A stretch of DNA of 64,000 nucleotides. Source: Ruminococcus flavefaciens FD-1 (GTDB lineage: Bacteria > Bacillota > Clostridia > Oscillospirales > Ruminococcaceae). The stretch covers positions 1 to 64,000 of the forward strand of contig ACOK01000098.1 of the NCBI GenBank assembly GCA_000174895.1, read 5' to 3'. A model generated the notes under the pieces. It saw only the letters and a program-made list of their open reading frames with translations, did no database searches and had not been told where the DNA came from. Shown piece by piece: positions 1 to 8,700 of the stretch (positions within the stretch are counted from its first letter, which is position 1; each line of letters starts with the position of its first letter). The position numbers and the translations under genes were made by a program.

Positions 1-105
1 CTCAGAAAGGTTTTCCCCGATAAATACATATAAAGTTGCTATATGAGTACCACGGTTAACCGTTCCTGGTTTTTCGTCCGGGCATTTGTTGTATTTATCA
101 GACGC

Positions 106-297
106 TTACTTTCTTGGTAAAATCGGAAGGATAGTTGTGGGCTTTAAGGGGCAGTTCTGTAAGCCCTTTGAGATAAGGTATGTTGTGTGGATACCGACTG
201 TATTGACTGTGCTTGCACCGCCTGTAGTCTCGTCTATCATCTCATCAAGCTCGTCAGCCTTGACAACGCCTGCTTTTTCCATATTCTTCTCTGACAT
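106..297 (-). CDS. flvA2: Beta-type class II lanthipeptide precursor, atypical core
   Basis: A 63-residue precursor. The leader has the acidic DELDEMIDE stretch seen in the other beta peptides and a double-glycine-type processing site (TTGGA), where the C39 exporter should cut. The core differs from its siblings: it is rich in Thr and Leu but has one Cys (QNCPLKP) and lacks the CPTGACTxSCR end, so only one thioether ring could form. GGAGG lies just upstream of the ATG, and the gene follows the next precursor by 18 bp. It is the last gene of the operon in the window. Past its stop the same frame stays open to the window edge for 35 codons, which I do not count as coding. It may be a decaying or specialised family member. 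Confidence 0.8.
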   Translation of the reverse strand: MSEKNMEKAGVVKADELDEMIDETTGGASTVNTVGIHTTYLISKGLQNCPLKPTTILPILPRK

Positions 298-315
298 ATC
301 GTTCGCCTCCCCGGA

Positions 316-519
316 TCAAACTCTGCAAGAGTATGTGCAAGCGCCTGTAGGGCACCAGTCAAAGCCTGTTGTTGCAGCTACGATAAGGCCTGTGATAGTA
401 ACTGTGAGCGGAGAACCGGCACCTGCCATGTTCTCATCGAGCATTGCATCGAGTTCCTTTTCTGAGCCTGTTGCTGCGAGCTGTTCGTATAATTTCTGTA
501 ATTTTGTATTGTTATCCAT
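316..519 (-). CDS. flvA2: Beta-type class II lanthipeptide precursor
   Basis: A 67-residue precursor. The leader contains EKELDAMLDE and ends at a GA-type site (MAGAG); the core is Thr-rich and ends in CPTGACTYSCRV. The three Cys in this end, with upstream Thr/Ser, would form the C-terminal rings typical of beta peptides of two-component lantibiotics such as haloduracin beta. The RBS GAGGT lies before the ATG. It is separated from the upstream precursor by the MITE-like insertion at 569-740. Modification by one of the two LanM enzymes and export by LanT are inferred from family knowledge. Confidence 0.9.
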   Translation of the reverse strand: MDNNTKLQKLYEQLAATGSEKELDAMLDENMAGAGSPLTVTITGLIVAATTGFDWCPTGACTYSCRV

Positions 520-568
520 TATTGATTACCTCTTTCTTGATATTGTTGTTTCAGTGATTTATTGTTTA

Positions 569-740
569 GGCAACACCGCACAAAACTTGTGCTGAATATG
601 CGCCGACAGATTTTTCGTCAGATTGTATAGAAATTCCGCAGGCATACTGACGTATGTCAAGGGATTTCTGTGCAAGATGGCGGAAAATATGTAAGCAGAT
701 TCAGTGCAAAGCAGTCAGGCGGGCTTTGTGCGGTGTTGCC
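569..740. mobile_element. MITE-like element with 16-bp terminal inverted repeats
   Basis: The ends GGCAACACCGCACAAA (569-584) and TTTGTGCGGTGTTGCC (725-740) are perfect 16-bp inverted repeats, flanked by a 4-bp duplication TTTA at 565-568 and 741-744. The 172-bp interior has no credible gene. This is the structure of a non-autonomous miniature inverted-repeat element moved by a transposase encoded elsewhere. It sits in the intergenic gap between two beta precursor genes and disrupts neither. The transposase family is unknown to me. Confidence 0.85.
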
Positions 741-754
741 TTTATAGTTTCTTA

Positions 755-970
755 TCAGAAACGGCAGGATGTTGTGCAAGCGCCTGTAGGGCACCAGTCA
801 AACTTGGAAGTAGCTGATACGACTACGCCTGTGATCTTGAGAATGAGATCAGCACAGTCGTTAGAGCTTCCTGCGCCTACTGTTGTTTCATCGAGAAGTG
901 TATCGAGTTCATCCTCTGATACTACTGCTGCGAGCTTCTTGAATTTTTCCATATCGAATTTATTTTCCAT
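755..970 (-). CDS. flvA2: Beta-type class II lanthipeptide precursor
   Basis: A 71-residue precursor with the leader motif EDELDTLLDE, a GA processing site (TTVGAGSS) and a core ending CPTGACTTSCRF. An extra early Cys (SSNDC) could make a small N-terminal ring, a feature shared with several siblings. RBS GAGGT precedes the ATG. The leader FDMEKFKKLAAVVSEDELD is nearly the same as in the precursors at 1208 and 1698, so these arose by recent duplication. Confidence 0.92.
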   Translation of the reverse strand: MENKFDMEKFKKLAAVVSEDELDTLLDETTVGAGSSNDCADLILKITGVVVSATSKFDWCPTGACTTSCRF

Positions 971-997
971 TGTTATTACCTCTTTATTGTTATTTTA

Positions 998-1192
998 TCA
1001 GAAACGGCAGGGCGGTGTACAGGCTGATGTAGGGCAGCAGTCGAATACCACGGAAAGTATCGTACCAATTGTAGTATTCACGCATTGGATCGTGCTTCCT
1101 GCGCCTGTTATGTTCTCATCGAGCATTTCGTTGAGTTCGCTTTCGTCTGCTATCGCTGCCAGTTCGTTGAATTTTTCAGTATTGTTATCCAT
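998..1192 (-). CDS. flvA2: Beta-type class II lanthipeptide precursor
   Basis: A 64-residue precursor with leader motif ESELNEMLDE, a GA site (ITGAGST) and a core ending DCCPTSACTPPCRF. It has five core Cys, one more than most siblings. I start it at the second of two in-frame ATGs because GGAG directly abuts the first ATG (1198) and is 6 bp from the second. Its position 27 bp after the stop-to-start gap with its neighbours fits a single polycistronic message. Confidence 0.9.
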   Translation of the reverse strand: MDNNTEKFNELAAIADESELNEMLDENITGAGSTIQCVNTTIGTILSVVFDCCPTSACTPPCRF

Positions 1193-1207
1193 TGACATCT
1201 CCGGTCA

Positions 1208-1426
1208 TCAGAAACGGCAGGATGTTGTGCAAGCGCCTGTCGGGCACCAGTCAAAGCCTGTTGTAGCTGCAACAACTACTGTTGTTACCTTTACTACTAC
1301 CTTAGCGCAAGGGATAGAGCTTGCGGCACCTGTTACGTTCTCGTCGAGCATCTCATCGAGCTCATCCTCGCTTACTACTGCTGCCAGCTTCTTGAACTGT
1401 TCCATGTTGAATTCCTTGTTGTTCAT
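1208..1426 (-). CDS. flvA2: Beta-type class II lanthipeptide precursor
   Basis: A 72-residue precursor: leader EQFKKLAAVVSEDELDEML, GA/A site (NVTGAASS), core with early Cys (SIPC), a Val/Thr-rich middle and the end CPTGACTTSCRF. RBS AGAGGA precedes the ATG. The core is very close to those at 755 and 1698. The Thr and Ser residues are candidates for dehydration by LanM, the four Cys for ring closure. Confidence 0.92.
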   Translation of the reverse strand: MNNKEFNMEQFKKLAAVVSEDELDEMLDENVTGAASSIPCAKVVVKVTTVVVAATTGFDWCPTGACTTSCRF

Positions 1427-1470
1427 TTTTTGTTCCTCTTTTCTTTAGTATTGGTTATTGTTTTTTTCTT

Positions 1471-1499
1471 GGAGCATCGGGAGGCTGTCCCGACGCTCC
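1471..1499. other. Intercistronic hairpin in the flv precursor array
   Basis: GGAGC-TCGGGA pairs with TCCCGA-GCTCC around a GGCTG loop, with one mismatch. It lies between two beta genes. On the transcribed (minus) strand the hairpin is followed by an A-rich, not U-rich, run, so it does not look like an intrinsic terminator. It may act in mRNA processing or stability. Confidence 0.5.
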
Positions 1500-1506
1500 T
1501 TTATTA

Positions 1507-1686
1507 TCATAAAAGACGGCACTTCACTGTGTTTTCAGACACAGGGCAGATCTGCGGATTCTTTGTCACAAGCGGGAGAATTCCCCAGTATGTGGTGTAT
1601 CCCACAGCACCTACCACGCTGTCGTCAAACATTTCGTCAAGTTCGTTTTCAGGTGTGATACCTGCTATATTGTTCATCTTTTCCAT
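1507..1686 (-). CDS. flvA2: Beta-type class II lanthipeptide precursor, divergent
   Basis: A 59-residue precursor from the ATG at 1686 (GAGAG upstream); an upstream in-frame ATG at 1737 would begin inside the neighbouring gene and is unlikely. Leader PENELDEMFDD, GA site (VVGAVG). The core is divergent: rich in Tyr and Trp, with only two Cys (ICPVSENTVKC) in place of the CPTGACTxSC end. Fewer rings are expected than in its siblings. The tail CRLL resembles the CRL/CRF ends of the others, so homology is clear. Confidence 0.8.
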   Translation of the reverse strand: MEKMNNIAGITPENELDEMFDDSVVGAVGYTTYWGILPLVTKNPQICPVSENTVKCRLL

Positions 1687-1697
1687 ATCTATATCTC

Positions 1698-1916
1698 TCA
1701 GAAGCGGCAGGAGTGTGTGCAAGCGCCTGTTGGGCACCAGTCAAAGCCTGTAGTAGCCTTAACGATGATACCTGTAACTGTTACGACTACCTCAGCGCAA
1801 GGGAGTGTGCTTGCTGCACCAACAGTTGTTTCGTCGAGCATTTCGTCGATCTCGCCCTCAGAAACGATAGCTGCCAGCTTCTTGAATTTTTCCATATCAA
1901 AGTTATTGTTGTTCAT
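1698..1916 (-). CDS. flvA2: Beta-type class II lanthipeptide precursor
   Basis: A 72-residue precursor with leader MEKFKKLAAIVSEGEIDEML, GA/A site and core STLPC followed by a Val/Thr-rich stretch and CPTGACTHSCRF. Strong RBS AAGGAGA. It is the first beta gene after the four alpha genes in the direction of transcription. Its spacer and RBS resemble those of the alpha genes, which suggests a shared duplication history. Confidence 0.92.
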   Translation of the reverse strand: MNNNNFDMEKFKKLAAIVSEGEIDEMLDETTVGAASTLPCAEVVVTVTGIIVKATTGFDWCPTGACTHSCRF

Positions 1917-1949
1917 TGTGTTTTCTCCTTTTGTTTTATATTATTTATC

Positions 1950-2192
1950 TTACTTGTTGCAGGTCTTTGAGCACTCTACTGTGTATGTGCAGCAATAACC
2001 GCCGTTGCCGAGGCCATAGCTTACCAGGCAGCCTACTGTGCCCTGTGCGATTGTGCAAACGATTGTCTGCTTCCAGCCTGCTCCGTTGATAGCGTCCAGT
2101 GCCTGTGAGTTTTCGTCAAGCTCTGCTGCTACGTTTCCGCAAGCGATGTCCTTTGCTTCTTCCTCTGATCTGTAGATTGGGTTCTTGTTCAT
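1950..2192 (-). CDS. flvA1: Alpha-type class II lanthipeptide precursor, copy 1
   Basis: An 80-residue precursor. The N-terminal part (EEEAKDIACGNVAAELDE) is leader; the core begins after an INGA site. The core carries the segment CTYTVEC, which matches the CTxTxEC lipid II-binding ring of mersacidin-like peptides and of alpha peptides in two-component lantibiotics. So this peptide probably binds lipid II in the target cell and recruits a beta partner. AAGGAG precedes the ATG. The core is identical to copies 2 and 4. Confidence 0.93.
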   Translation of the reverse strand: MNKNPIYRSEEEAKDIACGNVAAELDENSQALDAINGAGWKQTIVCTIAQGTVGCLVSYGLGNGGYCCTYTVECSKTCNK

Positions 2193-2237
2193 TGTTGTTT
2201 TCTCCTTTTTTATATTTTTGTTTTTATTATGAGCTTA

Positions 2238-2480
2238 TTACTTGTTGCAGGTCTTTGAGCACTCTACTGTGTATGTGCAGCAGTAACCGCCGTTGCCGAG
2301 ACCGTAGCTTACCAGGCAGCCTACTGTGCCCTGTGCTATTGTGCAAACGATTGTCTGCTTCCAGCCTGCTCCGTTGATAGCGTCCAGTGCCTGTGAATTC
2401 TCATCAAGCTCTGCTGCTACGTTTCCGCAAGCGATGTTCTTTGCTTCTTCTTCTGATCTGTAGATTGGGTTCTTGTTCAT
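2238..2480 (-). CDS. flvA1: Alpha-type class II lanthipeptide precursor, copy 2
   Basis: An 80-residue near-copy of its neighbours, differing from copy 1 by one leader residue (EAKNI instead of EAKDI). The core with CTYTVEC is identical to copies 1 and 4. Start and RBS (AAGGAG, in a spacer almost identical to the other alpha spacers) are conserved. Tandem duplication including the spacer explains the array; a dosage effect on the alpha peptide is a reasonable inference. Confidence 0.93.
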   Translation of the reverse strand: MNKNPIYRSEEEAKNIACGNVAAELDENSQALDAINGAGWKQTIVCTIAQGTVGCLVSYGLGNGGYCCTYTVECSKTCNK

Positions 2481-2524
2481 TGTTGTTTTCTCCTTTTTAT
2501 ATTTTTGTTTTTATTATGAGCTTA

Positions 2525-2767
2525 TTACTTGTTGCAGGTCTTTGAGCACTCTACTGTGTATGTGCAGCAGTAACCGCCGTTACCGAGACCGTAACTTACC
2601 AGGCAGCCAAGTGTGCCCTGTGCGATTGTGCAAGCGATTGTCTGCTTCCAGCCTGCTCCGTTGATAGCATCCAGTGCCTGTGAATTCTCATCAAGCTCTG
2701 CTGCTACGTTTCCGCAAGCGATGTTCTTTGCTTCTTCCTCTGATCTGTAGATTGGGTTCTTGTTCAT
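2525..2767 (-). CDS. flvA1: Alpha-type class II lanthipeptide precursor, copy 3 (variant core)
   Basis: An 80-residue alpha precursor and the only copy with a changed core: TIACTIAQGTLG where the others have TIVCTIAQGTVG. The lipid II-binding CTYTVEC end is unchanged. The two changes are conservative and lie in the N-terminal ring region. Leader as in copy 2. The unit of gene plus roughly 45-bp spacer repeats with the other copies. Confidence 0.93.
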   Translation of the reverse strand: MNKNPIYRSEEEAKNIACGNVAAELDENSQALDAINGAGWKQTIACTIAQGTLGCLVSYGLGNGGYCCTYTVECSKTCNK

Positions 2768-2812
2768 TGTTGTTTTCTCCTTTTTTATATTTTTGTTTTT
2801 ATTATGAGCTTA

Positions 2813-3055
2813 TTACTTGTTGCAGGTCTTTGAGCACTCTACTGTGTATGTGCAGCAGTAACCGCCGTTACCGAGACCATAGCTTACCAGGCAGCCTACT
2901 GTGCCCTGTGCGATTGTGCAAACGATTGTCTGCTTCCAGCCTGCTCCGTTGATAGCGTCCAGTGCCTGTGAATTCTCATCAAGCTCTGCTGCTACGTTTC
3001 CGCAAGCGATGTCCTTTGCTTCTTCCTCTGATCTGTAGATTGGGTTCTTGTTCAT
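2813..3055 (-). CDS. flvA1: Alpha-type class II lanthipeptide precursor, copy 4
   Basis: An 80-residue precursor identical in sequence to copy 1 (EAKDI leader, CTYTVEC core end). It is the promoter-proximal alpha copy. Upstream lies a 111-bp gap with a hairpin (3107-3132) separating it from the beta gene at 3167. Confidence 0.93.
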   Translation of the reverse strand: MNKNPIYRSEEEAKDIACGNVAAELDENSQALDAINGAGWKQTIVCTIAQGTVGCLVSYGLGNGGYCCTYTVECSKTCNK

Positions 3056-3106
3056 TGTTGTTTTCTCCTTTTGTATTTTTATAGTTTTTATTTTGACGGA
3101 CCCTCA

Positions 3107-3132
3107 GCACAGTCCCGCTTACGGGACCGTGC
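3107..3132. other. Hairpin between beta and alpha precursor genes
   Basis: GCAC-x-GTCCC pairs with GGGAC-x-GTGC around a short loop. On the transcribed strand there is no U-run after it, so it is not a standard terminator. It could be an RNA-processing site or stabiliser that sets the ratio of the lone upstream beta message to the alpha/beta array. Confidence 0.5.
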
Positions 3133-3166
3133 CTGAAAGTCCTATATATATCATCCGATCATAAAA

Positions 3167-3364
3167 TTATAATCGGCATGAATACGTGCAAGCTGCTGAT
3201 GGGCAGAATTCGATCCTTACGGTAAGATTAACTGTTCCTTCCGGTGTATTGCTTGCCAGCCTTACACAATCGATCGAACTTGTTCCGCCGATCACATTGG
3301 ATTCAAACATATCGTCTATCTCATCAACAGGAATGACGCCTGCTAAATGTCCGTATCTTTCCAT
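3167..3364 (-). CDS. flvA2: Beta-type class II lanthipeptide precursor, upstream of the alpha genes
   Basis: A 65-residue precursor with leader VDEIDDMFES, a GG site (VIGGTSS) and a core with early Cys (SIDC) and the end FCPSAACTYSCRL. RBS AGGAGG precedes the ATG by 12 bp. It is the only beta gene on the promoter side of the alpha array, directly after the exporter gene and a 196-bp gap. Its core is among the most divergent with a complete three-Cys C-terminal ring system. Confidence 0.9.
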   Translation of the reverse strand: MERYGHLAGVIPVDEIDDMFESNVIGGTSSIDCVRLASNTPEGTVNLTVRIEFCPSAACTYSCRL

Positions 3365-3560
3365 CGGTTATTTTTTCCTCCTGTATTATTTCGTGCAGCA
3401 GGCAGCGGAAAGAGATGCTGTGGGAAAGCTCCATTGTCTTTCCCGTCAGACCCGCCGCCGGCAGATCTGTACGTCTTTTCTTTATATCACGTACATCTCC
3501 TCTGCTTCTGCGGCCGCTGCAAGACCAGTTTTACGTTTTGTTGTTCTTTTCTTTTTTTAT

Positions 3561-5705
3561 TTAAGCAGACCTCAGTCTGTTGTAAAGTGAGTAATAGATA
3601 CCTCTATGTTCGAGGAGTTCCTCATGTGAGCCACATTCACTGACCTGACCGTTTGCGAATACGTAGATCTTGTCTGCGTCGATGATGGTCGAAAGTCTGT
3701 GAGCTATGACTATCTGTGTACAGCCCTGTTCTCTCAGGTAATCCGAGATCTTTCTCTCGTTGGTATTGTCAAGGCTGCTGGTAGCTTCATCGAGTATGAG
3801 TATCTTCGGCATACGTGCCAGCGCTCTTGCAAGGAGTATCCTCTGACGCTGACCGCCTGAAAGATTCATACCCATTTCCGAAACTATTGTATTGTATCCC
3901 ATCGGCATACTCTCTATCTCTTCGTCTATGCAGGCGTACTTACAGCACTCCTTTACCTTTTCAAGATCGATGGATTCATCGTTCATTGCGATATTTTCAA
4001 GTATAGACTTATTGAAGAGCATTGCGTCCTGAGGTACTATTCCTATCTGGCTGCATATATTCTTTCTGTCGTAATCCTTGAGCGGGATCCCGTCATAGAG
4101 TATCTCGCCTTCCTCTACATTGTAAAGGCCTGTGATAAGCTTGCTCATGGTGCTCTTTCCTGAGCCGGAGGCTCCGACGAAAGCTACTCTCGAACCTGCC
4201 GGGATATCGATATTGATATCCTTCAGGACCTTTGCTGATGATTTGTTGTATGCGAACGAAAGATTTCTTATTGTTACGCTGCCGTGCTCGATCTTATTAT
4301 CTGTTGCTGCGTGATTATCCTCTTCCTCTGTGTACCAGATATCGCTTATCCTCTGGAGATATTCATCTGTAGTAACGAACTGCATATAGGTTCCGATTAT
4401 CTGTGAGATGTATCCGAGGAAGCTTACGCTTATGGATTCAAAAGCCACGACCTCACCAAGTGAGAGCGCACCCTTGAAGAAGAATCCGATACCGCAGAGA
4501 AGGATGAATATTGGTGCGAATATTGTTATGATACTGTTTACCACGCTCTGTGCGCTGCTGATGACGATCTTCCTCTTGAATGCGTTTACAGCCTTGTCAT
4601 AGAGCTTTTTCCAGTTTGCGAATACAGTATCCTCCATGCATGAGAGCTTGATGGACTGTATCGAATACATTGTCTCTACCTGAGCTGACTGCATCTTTGT
4701 CTTTTCCGAGACCTCATCGTTTACAGCCTTTGTTACCTTGGGCTGGATGTATACCACGAGGAGTACGTTTATTACGAAGAATCCCAGTGTCAGCATTGAA
4801 AGCGTAGTGGATTTATGCAGCATATATGCAAATGTTATTATAAGCGTGCCGATGTCTATTGCTCCTGCAATGAGCTGTGTGGCGATAAGCTCCTTTACTG
4901 CCGTCGTGCTTGACAGGCGGAACAGCAGATCTCCCACCGTTCGCTGTTCAAAGAACTTGTATGGCAGCTTCAGCAGATGCTTGTAGGTATCCGCTTCAAG
5001 ATGATAGCCTATCAGTATATTCAGCGTGACGAGCCTCAGACTCTTCAGTATGCTGACAACTGCGTAGCTTGCGGTGAATCCGAGAACGGCGTATATGAAC
5101 GGCCGCAGTCCCGACATTCCCGATATGGTCACAGCCTTGTCGATTATCTTCTGTATCAGTATCGGTGTAAGAAGTGATACCGCATATATAAGCGCCAGAA
5201 GAACTATTATCTCGACTATGAGAAGCTTGTGGTTTTTCAGGCTTGAGAAGACATCCACCCATATATTGGGGCCGCTTTTCCTGACGGGGACGTAATCCTC
5301 ACTTGGTTCGACTGCAAGGACAGCCTTTGAGAAATGCTCCTCAAACTGTTCCTTCGTCAGCACTGCCGGTCCGTCAGCGGGGTTTTTGATGTAGTACTTG
5401 CCTTTCTTCACCTTTTCGACGACGACATAGTGCATATTGTCCCAGAAGGCGACGAACGGTCCGTTGAATTTTTCAAGTGCGGTCACATCCTCGACCATAT
5501 AGGCCGCTGTGTCCATCCCCCTGCTTTTCAGTATCTCCTTCATCCGCTTGAATGAAAGGCCGTCTCTGCCTATGTCGACATCATCCTGAAGACTTTTTAC
5601 AGACTCCTTGCTTTTGTAGTATCTCAGAATCATCAGGCAGCAGCACAAGCCGCATTCTGTCTGAGCTACTTGTTTTATCATTGGTACGCTTAATTTTCTA
5701 TTCAT
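3561..5705 (-). CDS. flvT: Lanthipeptide exporter with N-terminal C39 leader peptidase (LanT)
   Basis: A 714-residue peptidase-containing ABC transporter. Residues 1-140 form the C39 cysteine protease: catalytic Cys18 in QTECGLCC, His near 92 in NMHYVV, Asp in NPADGP. It should cut leaders after the GG/GA sites of the precursors during export. A six-helix membrane domain follows (about 150-430), then an ATPase with Walker A GASGSGKST near residue 510, signature LSGGQ near 615, and DEATSSLD. Length and domain order are normal for LanT. RBS AAGGAGGA. It lies 18 bp after the upstream synthetase gene, in the same operon. Confidence 0.96.
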   Translation of the reverse strand: MNRKLSVPMIKQVAQTECGLCCCLMILRYYKSKESVKSLQDDVDIGRDGLSFKRMKEILKSRGMDTAAYMVEDVTALEKFNGPFVAFWDNMHYVVVEKVKKGKYYIKNPADGPAVLTKEQFEEHFSKAVLAVEPSEDYVPVRKSGPNIWVDVFSSLKNHKLLIVEIIVLLALIYAVSLLTPILIQKIIDKAVTISGMSGLRPFIYAVLGFTASYAVVSILKSLRLVTLNILIGYHLEADTYKHLLKLPYKFFEQRTVGDLLFRLSSTTAVKELIATQLIAGAIDIGTLIITFAYMLHKSTTLSMLTLGFFVINVLLVVYIQPKVTKAVNDEVSEKTKMQSAQVETMYSIQSIKLSCMEDTVFANWKKLYDKAVNAFKRKIVISSAQSVVNSIITIFAPIFILLCGIGFFFKGALSLGEVVAFESISVSFLGYISQIIGTYMQFVTTDEYLQRISDIWYTEEEDNHAATDNKIEHGSVTIRNLSFAYNKSSAKVLKDINIDIPAGSRVAFVGASGSGKSTMSKLITGLYNVEEGEILYDGIPLKDYDRKNICSQIGIVPQDAMLFNKSILENIAMNDESIDLEKVKECCKYACIDEEIESMPMGYNTIVSEMGMNLSGGQRQRILLARALARMPKILILDEATSSLDNTNERKISDYLREQGCTQIVIAHRLSTIIDADKIYVFANGQVSECGSHEELLEHRGIYYSLYNRLRSA

Positions 5706-5723
5706 AGAATACTTCCTCCTTTC

Positions 5724-8700
5724 TCACGTCAACCAAAGATGATCCGGAATCGAATCGTCTGTTTCTCTGAGGCAGGAATATCCTATTCCGGAAAGTCCAA
5801 GCATAATGCCATTGTACTTCTGACAGGTCATTTCTGAACTGTCTTTTGCCTTTGAAGCATATTTATTGTAAAGCTCTGCGAAAGTAGAAGTGCATTGCCT
5901 GTACAACTTGTTATCCCCGTACATATCCGCATATTTTCTGAGAATTGCCAGATTTCCGAGGTCGCCGTGACAGCTTGTCAGCGTAGTGCCTATGCTGTCC
6001 CGTTTCATCAGCTCCACCGCAGCAGCTATCTCAGCTTCGGTCTCGTCATCGGTATAGCCCTCCTGCCTGAGGATGAGCCTTGCGCTGAGAAAACCGGGTG
6101 TGCCGTGACACCAGCTTGCAGTGATGCTTCCTTCGTGTTCAGCAGACAGCCAGCCCTTTATAGTGCCGTTTTCGGTCTGCCTGAAACGTGTTCTTTCATA
6201 TGTGAGCAGCTTGCGGAAAAGATCAAGTGCCTCCTCGCTGCCGCTTTGTCTGTAGTATCTGTATATGTATGGTATCGCTCCTGCTATGCCGTGAGCGAAG
6301 CCCGAATACTCGATGTTTTCTGCTATGAGTTCGCCGTCTCTGAGAGTGCGGCTGCGGAGTATATCCAGCAGTTCTCCCGAAGTCTTCATTGCAAGCTCTC
6401 TCAGCTCACTGTCAGAAGAATCCGCCGTAAGCCCGGTAGTAACTGCAAGAGCTCCCGATACTCCCGATATAAGGTCGAAGAAGCATTTCGTTTCCTCTGC
6501 GGCAAGCTCTGTTATCTTGCTGAGGGAATCCTTCATGAGCTGCCTCAGACCGTCATCGTCATCAAGCTCTGCGAACTTGTTCAGCACGTAGAAGTAGCCT
6601 GCTATTCCCGTATGAGCGCCCACATTTTTCTCGTAATTGAAGTTTCCGGCTTCCATTACGCTGATTATCGGCTCTATAAGCTCATAGGCCGCATCGGTGT
6701 ACTTCTTTTCGCCTGTTGCTCTTCCAAGGTATCTCAGGAACAATGCTGCTCCCGAAGCGCCGTTATAGAAGTTGAAGTCGCTCATGACCGTTGTCCAGTC
6801 CTCATGATCGGTCCTTTCGATCTCGCAGCCGATAAGGAATCTGTCACGCTTGCCCTTATGGTTGACACCGCCGATGCTCCTGTGATCTATGAGATAGTCG
6901 CCTATCTCCGAAGCCGTCCTCAGAAGATCTTCGTCCTTCGCCCTGAACACAGGGATCTTGTGAAGGTCAACAGCGGTATGGTCAGCAGCCATGTTCCTTA
7001 TGAAGTAACTCGTCTTTATGAGATCGGTCTGCATTTCCAGATCATGCTCTGAGAGGCTGTCTATCTTGTCGATAAATTCCTCCTGCGGCGATTGTTCAAA
7101 CACATTATTGAAAATGCGTCCGTCACCGCTTATAAGCCTGCGCTTCGTGAAGTCGGCATAGTATATGGGGACATTTCTGTGAAGCAGTGAGTCTATCTCA
7201 TAATCGATGAAATCCTCCGCAGGCTTTACAAGTCCCATTCGTGAGAAGAGCAGCTTTGCGAATATCTCGCTCCTCTGAAAATCGGGGTGTGTCGAGATAT
7301 TGAGAAGATTGCTGTAGGCGAAAGTCGCTTTCAGCACTATTCTGTTGCGTGTATCCGCAAACAGCTTCAGTACCAGCTCTTTCAGTTCATCTCTGTGTGC
7401 CAGTGCTATCCTGTATGCATCAGTGAAGCCGTCTGTGATGTATCCGGAATAATTTCTCGGGTCGAGCTCTACGTCGTCGAGTACGGCGGAATTGTTTGAG
7501 CTTCCGATATCATATTCGCTGCGCACCATGCTGACTTCGTCCGAGCCGAGGTTTTCGAGCCTGTATGTGGAGAAGGGGCTTCTCTGTGCCGCACTTCCCG
7601 ACATACCGCCCACACTCAGCGGCTTTACCTTACCGTCGCTTCCCCTGAAGTTGATGTATGACGGAAGAAGTCCGATGCTGTGGACCGATCGTCCGAAGAA
7701 ACGGAGAGTGTTCATGTATCCGCCCTCTCTGTCCTTATCATGATCCTTGTCCGCAGGCTGACAGTGGAAAAGTGTCTCCAAGTCTATGGGTATCGGATCT
7801 GTGCCCGAAGCGATGACGTTTTCAAAGTGAAAATCGGTAGCATTGCATATGTAGAGAAGTGCAAGGAGTATTCCCGATTTTCTGAAAAAGACCTTTGCAT
7901 CCCCGTCATTTGAAACGGGGGTATGCTCGATGAACTCCGTCCATCCGTAGTCTTCTTCGGTCACTATCTTCGTAAGACGTATACGGCTCTCCTCATCGAG
8001 ATGTTCGTTGAGTTTCCCGAGAAGCACCTGGAACGCCGCTTCGCTTTTCAGTGAATGGGGCTTGTACACCAGTCTGCCGTTTTCAAATATCATCGTCGAG
8101 ACGTTTCTGCATCTGACATGGGTATCGCCGCCCGACATGGATATATGTACAAGCTTTCCCATATCCCTGCCGCCGAATATCTCCTGCCTTATGGCATTGA
8201 TATGCGAGGCGGTATTGTTTAGCATCTCTATGGCGAAATCCATAGCGTTGCCGGCTGTTTCCGTAAGCTGTGAATGCATTATCCTGTATTCGGAATGCAG
8301 TCTTTCAACGTATTTTTCGTCTTCCAGAAGTGTATCCCGGAAATATCTGAATCTCTCATCAGGCGTATCGCCTTTGAGGAGGTCATGCTTCTTTGCCGAT
8401 TCAAGCTCAAATATCAGCGTCCTCATTGCGATGTTGCTGAGTGAGGAATATATCTGAGTTACCAGGTCAGCCGTTATGGCTGACGGGTCGCTGCATATCT
8501 CCGAGGCTTCGGCTGCATCGGACAGCGCTTTGTATTTTTTCACGAGAAAGCCTGCGAAATATCCCGCAAACATTGCGTTCTTCGAGGTGAGTATCTCCTT
8601 GACTTCGGAAAACACATCACAGCGGCTTTCTTCGGTATATTCGGGTGTATATTCGCTCTCGCTCCTGAATTCGCTCAGGAAGTGATCGCCTGTGATCCTG

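Noticed and set aside
1..105. Coding extension beyond the stop of the first beta gene
   Set aside because: Thirty-five open codons to the window edge are within chance and there is no start or RBS.
654..1448. Long plus-strand reading frame across the beta genes
   Set aside because: It is the reverse-strand shadow of the precursor genes and the MITE, with no RBS and Ser/Val-rich low complexity.
1950..3055. CRISPR-like regular repeats
   Set aside because: The repeat unit is a complete alpha precursor gene with RBS and spacer, not short repeats with unique spacers.
5895..7052. 385-codon plus-strand frame opposite the LanM gene
   Set aside because: Antisense to a well-supported LanM with both zinc motifs; composition is a codon-bias mirror.
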